Made by a program: the position numbers and the translations under genes
NCBI GenBank assembly: GCA_002067265.1
Contig: MVQW01000201.1
Location: forward strand, 1-8,238
Source: Methanomethylovorans sp. PtaU1.Bin073
GTDB taxonomy: Archaea > Halobacteriota > Methanosarcinia > Methanosarcinales > Methanosarcinaceae
Direction: 5' to 3'
DNA length: 8,238 nt
Part shown: positions 4,799-8,238 of the stretch, one piece after another
Layout of the letters: every line of letters starts with the position of its first letter
Position numbering within the stretch: position 1 is the stretch's first letter
Notes under the pieces: generated by a model
What the model saw: the letters and a program-made list of their open reading frames with translations, nothing else
Databases searched by the model: none
What the model was told of the DNA's origin: nothing

Positions 4799-5650
4799 TC
4801 AACTTCTTTTTTCCTCCTTCTTCACAAACCAATCGATCAGGTGTCCCGATATGCTGGCCTTTCCCGGGAAGTTAGGTAGTTCATCTCTGCTGAACCATGC
4901 AGCATCAATTATCTCTTCTCCATCAACACGTATTTCTCCCCCCGCATAGTCTGCAATAAAGCCTATCATCAGAGAGTTGGGAAAAGGCCAGGGTTGACTC
5001 GCAAAGTATCGTATGTTCTTGATCTTAAGTCCAACTTCCTCCATAACCTCTCGTTCTGCTGCATGCTCCAGCGTTTCTCCAGGTTCCACAAAACCAGCGA
5101 TGACACTATAAATGTCAGAAGAGAAATGTGATGAACGAGCCAAAAGAACCTTGTCTTCTTGCATCACCAGCACTATTACTGCGGGTGATAAGCGGGGATA
5201 TATGAGAAGATCACATTTTGGGCACTTTTTACCTCTATCCTCAAGGGTTTCTGTAGGTATCCCACATCGTCCGCAAAACTTGCTTGTGAGTTCAAAATCA
5301 ATGAGCTGCACTGCTCTTCCGGCAAGGGCTAGCGTTCTGTCATCTATTTGTCCCATAAGGTCCCTTAAGAACACAAGCTGCATTCCGTAAGGCACTTCCT
5401 CTTGTGACTCAAGTCCTATGGCATAACATAGTTTCTCGCCAAGTGAGCCTAAATATTGCACAATCCTTTTTGTCTTTACATCTTTAATGTCCTCGTGAAG
5501 GATTGTTTGGTGATCTGGTAAGTTCAAAGGGTCTATGGCTACTTTCCCCTTATATACACATATGTAACAGGAAGGCCTGTTTTCAAAATCGGCGGGTAAA
5601 GGATAAGTAAAGTCAAGATCATCATTAGAAAAAGGCATTCTTTGGCACAT
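4799..5650 (-). CDS. nudC: NADH pyrophosphatase (NudC-type Nudix hydrolase)
   Basis: This 283-aa protein has the full NudC layout. An N-terminal domain (about 1-115) comes first, then a four-Cys zinc ribbon (C126, C129, C143, C146; FCGRCG and KCPKCD). The Nudix domain holds the complete box G186-x5-E192-x7-R200-E201-V-x-E204-E205-x-G207-L208. The SQPWPFPNS motif (218-226) that marks NADH-specific members follows. The family splits NADH to NMNH and AMP, and bacterial NudC also removes NAD caps from RNA; which activity matters in archaea is open. ATG 5650 is chosen because a TATA-like AATTTAA at 5674-5680 (complement strand TTAAATT) lies 27 bases upstream, fitting a leaderless mRNA. M5 at 5638 is possible. 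It lies downstream of the S-layer gene on the same strand, but a terminator separates the two. Confidence 0.93.
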   Translation of the reverse strand: MCQRMPFSNDDLDFTYPLPADFENRPSCYICVYKGKVAIDPLNLPDHQTILHEDIKDVKTKRIVQYLGSLGEKLCYAIGLESQEEVPYGMQLVFLRDLMGQIDDRTLALAGRAVQLIDFELTSKFCGRCGIPTETLEDRGKKCPKCDLLIYPRLSPAVIVLVMQEDKVLLARSSHFSSDIYSVIAGFVEPGETLEHAAEREVMEEVGLKIKNIRYFASQPWPFPNSLMIGFIADYAGGEIRVDGEEIIDAAWFSRDELPNFPGKASISGHLIDWFVKKEEKRS

Positions 5651-5673
5651 ACAGTGATAATAGCCATTTTGTC

Positions 5674-5680
5674 AATTTAA
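5674..5680 (-). promoter_or_regulatory. TATA box of the NudC gene, leaderless arrangement
   Basis: On the minus strand this reads TTAAATT, centred about 27 bases before ATG 5650. No SD is visible before either candidate ATG, which favours transcription starting at the start codon. Confidence 0.45.
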
Positions 5681-5702
5681 TCTATTGGTTATCGATCAAA
5701 AG

Positions 5703-5715
5703 AAAAAAATAAAAA
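5703..5715 (-). terminator. Oligo-T terminator of the S-layer-type gene
   Basis: On the minus strand the sequence reads T5-A-T7, beginning about 30 bases after the stop codon of the surface-protein gene and just before the NudC promoter. Oligo-T without a hairpin is the normal archaeal signal. Confidence 0.6.
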
Positions 5716-5745
5716 TGGAAGTAGATAAATATGATCGAAAATTTG

Positions 5746-8238
5746 TCAAAGCCCTTTTTTCTTGCTCTTCTTTTCTTTTTTGTCTCCCTTTTTAACCATT
5801 GAATATCCTACACCCAACACTATCAAAGAAATGGCGAGTCCAATTACTATGTAGGGAAGTACGCTCTTCTTTTGTACTTCGAACTCAAGCTTTTCAGTTC
5901 CCACATTAGCTTCATAAATGCCTTCTTCCGGGGACATATAAGTGAAGTTCAGAGAGGCACTTTCGCCGATTTCCAGGGCAACTGTTCGGATATCAACAAC
6001 CGATCCATTGATCTTCAGTTCTACTTTTTCTTCCCCAGGTGCAGTACCTGTGTTAGTTATCTCTGCTGAAAGGCTCATATTTTGTTTTTCTGTAGGATCA
6101 ATGGGCATGATATGTAGTCCGGAATATATGAACCTAGGTTCACGGACGATGACATCTAGATTGTATTCTGCAGGGAGAAAACCATCAGGAACTGTTTTTA
6201 TCTTGTGGATCCCAGGGTCTTTTACGATATATTCCAATTTTCCATCGTCGGAAGTCTTACCTATGGCCTTTCCGTCATATAATAACTGTACTCCAGACAC
6301 TGATTCTCCGTTAAGGGATCTAACCGTGGAAATTATAACCTTATCTCCTTCATACACTCTGTCAGCAGATATCTCGATGCTGATCTTTCTAGTTTCATCA
6401 TCTCTTGCAATAACTTCTATTTCTTTTGATGCCGATACAAATCCATCCTTGCTGGCAACGAGCTCAAACTTTCCGGCCCTCGATGCTGCGTATTTGACGA
6501 TGCCTTTCTCTGAAGTAATGCCTATATCCTCTTTATTTATACGAACAACGGCATTTTCCACACATCCTCCCCGTGAAGAAACTTCTATGCTGACAGTTTC
6601 TCCTTCTATGATCGTTTTAGGAGCATCGACCTCTAGTGATTCAAGAGGGGTTGTATTTTTTTCTATGAATGGGTAATATCTCAGGTCATTGGAATCTGCT
6701 ACATGGAACTGCATGTTGCCCATGATATCTATTGACCCATCTCTTGAAAGAGAGATGTCATCTGTGTTTTTCATGGTGATGCCATCAGCAGAAAAATCAG
6801 TCACTTCCATTATTCCATATTTTTCTTTGTTGTCAATAGCTATATATTGCTGGGAAACCTGAAATATCCCTTTAATAAAAACAGCATTAGTTTCAGTTCC
6901 TTTGAAAATATCCTGTATGTGTACAACTATCAGGGGTACATCTTCGATACTACCGATATTTGATCTATACACATAATCTTCATTGGAAGCTACTGTGCCA
7001 CTATCGACAACGCTATCATTTTTGTAAAGAGAAACAAATACGCTGCTCCCTTCAGTATCTATTTCTTTTACTTCTAATTTATAGCCTTCTTCTAGTAGTA
7101 GTGAAGATCCTGGATATACTCTTTTTTTTTCTTCGTTATCTATCAGCACTTTGGCAAGTTCACCATTTGAAACAAGGCTGATCTCATCTGAAAACTCATT
7201 CTCAGGGTAGCCTGCAAAGTATTTATCTGCAAGGAACCCTATAGCCTCGAATTCGCCCCATTGCTCATGCTCGAACCTTACTTCTTCAGGTTTGGTTTTG
7301 TATTGAAGTTTATTTTTCTCTATGGTTCTGTCGTCGAGTTCTTCAACGGTAAGCGATTCAGTGCCAATGCCTTCATCAATGTTATAGTAAAATCCTTCAA
7401 AGTTCATAGGTGTCCATTCAAATTCCTCTTCTGCCACTGTGCCTCTGAGGACATAATTTCCAGGCTCGGACATTTCTATGAACGGTGCAAATCTAAGTGT
7501 GTTATTGTTAGCTATCATCAGTTTGAGTTTTCCCATAACTTCAACGGTGTCTCCTTTTGTAAGGGTTATCTCTTCCTGGTTCTTCATAGTTATTTTTTCA
7601 GGGGATATGGAGAATACTTCCATTTTTCCATAAGTATCACTTGAATTGATACTTGAGAGTTCATCAGATATCTGGAATACACCATTTATGAATACTGCAT
7701 TTGTCTCTGTTCCTTTGAAGATGTCATCCAGATGTACCGCAATGATGGCTACTTCCTCATTTAAGCCCAAGTCTTTCTTATAGGTATAATCGCCATTCGA
7801 TCCCACAAGATCTGTTTCTATGTGTTCTCCATTCTTGCTCAGGTCGATCAGCACTTTTTTTCCATCTTTATCTACTTCTTTTATTTCCAGTTCGTAGCCT
7901 TCTTCCAGTATAAGTGAGGAACCAGTGTACAGCGATTTTTTTTCATTGTTATCGATCAGTATTTTTGAAAGTTTCTCGTTGGACATAAGGCTGATATTAT
8001 CGCTGAATTCACTGCCTGAATATCCAGCAAAATATCTTTCGGTCATAAAACTAATTGCTTGATACTCTCCCCAATCATGGTATTTGAAATCACTATTCAG
8101 TGGCCTTGTTTCATAGATCATATTTCCGGCACTGATCGTTCTTTTATCAGTATTGCTAAGATTTACCGTAAGATTTTCAGATCCTTCTCCCGTATTTACA
8201 TTATAGTAAAAGCCAGAGAAACTTTGAGGTGTCCATGT
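5746..8238 (-). CDS. S-layer-type surface protein with duplicated S-layer domain, partial (N-terminus off the window)
   Basis: The frame is open to the window edge, so this is the C-terminal 830 residues. The ATG at 8121 is internal, because the residues before it match the second repeat. Positions below count from residue 1 at base 8238. Two homologous repeats of the Methanosarcinales S-layer duplication domain lie at about 7-256 and 280-528. Shared landmarks are WTP-(N/S)F-(E/S)GFYYN, WGE(F/Y)-AI-F-(Y)FAGY, GSSL-LEEGY, IFKGTETNAVFI-G-FQ and the (F/Y)-PFIE end. Two Ig-like domains (about 531-612 and 616-700), a CARDB-like domain (about 702-788), a membrane helix (about 793-815) and a Lys-rich cytoplasmic tail follow. 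Sequons (N-I-S, N-D-S, N-T-T, N-M-S, N-F-T) suggest N-glycosylation. The protein would be anchored by its C-terminus and face outward as an S-layer or accessory layer protein. The extra Ig/CARDB stalk makes it larger than the simple two-repeat S-layer protein. Confidence 0.92.
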   Translation of the reverse strand, partial: TWTPQSFSGFYYNVNTGEGSENLTVNLSNTDKRTISAGNMIYETRPLNSDFKYHDWGEYQAISFMTERYFAGYSGSEFSDNISLMSNEKLSKILIDNNEKKSLYTGSSLILEEGYELEIKEVDKDGKKVLIDLSKNGEHIETDLVGSNGDYTYKKDLGLNEEVAIIAVHLDDIFKGTETNAVFINGVFQISDELSSINSSDTYGKMEVFSISPEKITMKNQEEITLTKGDTVEVMGKLKLMIANNNTLRFAPFIEMSEPGNYVLRGTVAEEEFEWTPMNFEGFYYNIDEGIGTESLTVEELDDRTIEKNKLQYKTKPEEVRFEHEQWGEFEAIGFLADKYFAGYPENEFSDEISLVSNGELAKVLIDNEEKKRVYPGSSLLLEEGYKLEVKEIDTEGSSVFVSLYKNDSVVDSGTVASNEDYVYRSNIGSIEDVPLIVVHIQDIFKGTETNAVFIKGIFQVSQQYIAIDNKEKYGIMEVTDFSADGITMKNTDDISLSRDGSIDIMGNMQFHVADSNDLRYYPFIEKNTTPLESLEVDAPKTIIEGETVSIEVSSRGGCVENAVVRINKEDIGITSEKGIVKYAASRAGKFELVASKDGFVSASKEIEVIARDDETRKISIEISADRVYEGDKVIISTVRSLNGESVSGVQLLYDGKAIGKTSDDGKLEYIVKDPGIHKIKTVPDGFLPAEYNLDVIVREPRFIYSGLHIMPIDPTEKQNMSLSAEITNTGTAPGEEKVELKINGSVVDIRTVALEIGESASLNFTYMSPEEGIYEANVGTEKLEFEVQKKSVLPYIVIGLAISLIVLGVGYSMVKKGDKKEKKSKKKGL
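6652..7401 (-). repeat. Second copy of the S-layer duplication domain
   Basis: This segment encodes about 250 residues, from FEGFYYNIDEG to YYPFIEKN, and aligns with the preceding copy (about 7471-8220). It is a protein-level tandem duplication, clearly diverged at the DNA level. It is characteristic of S-layer proteins of Methanosarcinales. Confidence 0.8.
7471..8220 (-). repeat. First visible copy of the S-layer duplication domain
   Basis: It runs from FSGFYYN to FAPFIEM. It is nearly complete, but its first strand and the signal peptide would lie beyond the window edge. Same motif order as the second copy: DWGEYQAISF, YFAGYSG, GSSLILEEGY, IFKGTETNAVFI, FAPFIE. Confidence 0.75.

Noticed and set aside
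5942..6676. 244-aa plus-strand reading frame
   Set aside because: It is antisense to the S-layer-type gene, with composition expected of a shadow frame and no SD.
8119..8121. ATG as the start of the surface protein
   Set aside because: The frame stays open to the window edge, and the upstream residues match the second S-layer repeat, so the ATG is internal.

Overview
The window looks like a piece of a methanogenic archaeon's chromosome from the Methanosarcinales, most likely the Methanosarcinaceae (a Methanolobus- or Methanosarcina-like genus; inferred, not proven). The main reason is the large minus-strand gene at the right edge. It carries two copies of the tandem-duplicated S-layer domain typical of that order, plus a C-terminal membrane anchor with a lysine-rich tail. 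Archaeal TATA-like boxes, Shine-Dalgarno (SD)-led and apparently leaderless starts, oligo-T terminators and a tRNA-Ser with no encoded CCA all fit.

Left part (1-2564, plus strand): the 3' part of tRNA-Ser(GGA), a non-coding gap, then three closely spaced genes that look like one operon. These encode a SnoaL-like/ester-cyclase-fold protein, a pirin (two-cupin, metal-binding) and a two-CDGSH iron-sulfur protein. A separately promoted blue-copper lipoprotein (2720-3103) follows. Together they suggest a redox or oxidant-related function at and beneath the envelope; that is inference from gene content.

Middle (3104-4798): a promoter region with an 11-bp perfect inverted repeat stands before a 45-aa four-cysteine protein whose stop codon lies inside its own terminator hairpin. 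Next comes an apparently decayed minus-strand gene with in-frame TAG and TGA codons, a DUF1801/YdhG-like gene that looks leaderless, a hairpin-rich stretch of about 340 bases without a convincing gene, and a small two-helix membrane protein.

Right part (4799-8238, minus strand): an NADH pyrophosphatase of the NudC type, with Zn ribbon, Nudix box and SQPW motif, lies downstream of the S-layer-type surface protein. The two are separated by an oligo-T terminator and a TATA box. The surface gene runs off the right edge, so its N-terminus is missing. Nothing in the window is a clear mobile element, CRISPR array or defence system. The less ordinary items are the operon, the decayed cysteine-rich gene, the small four-Cys protein with its inverted-repeat promoter, and the structured gap at 4371-4563.
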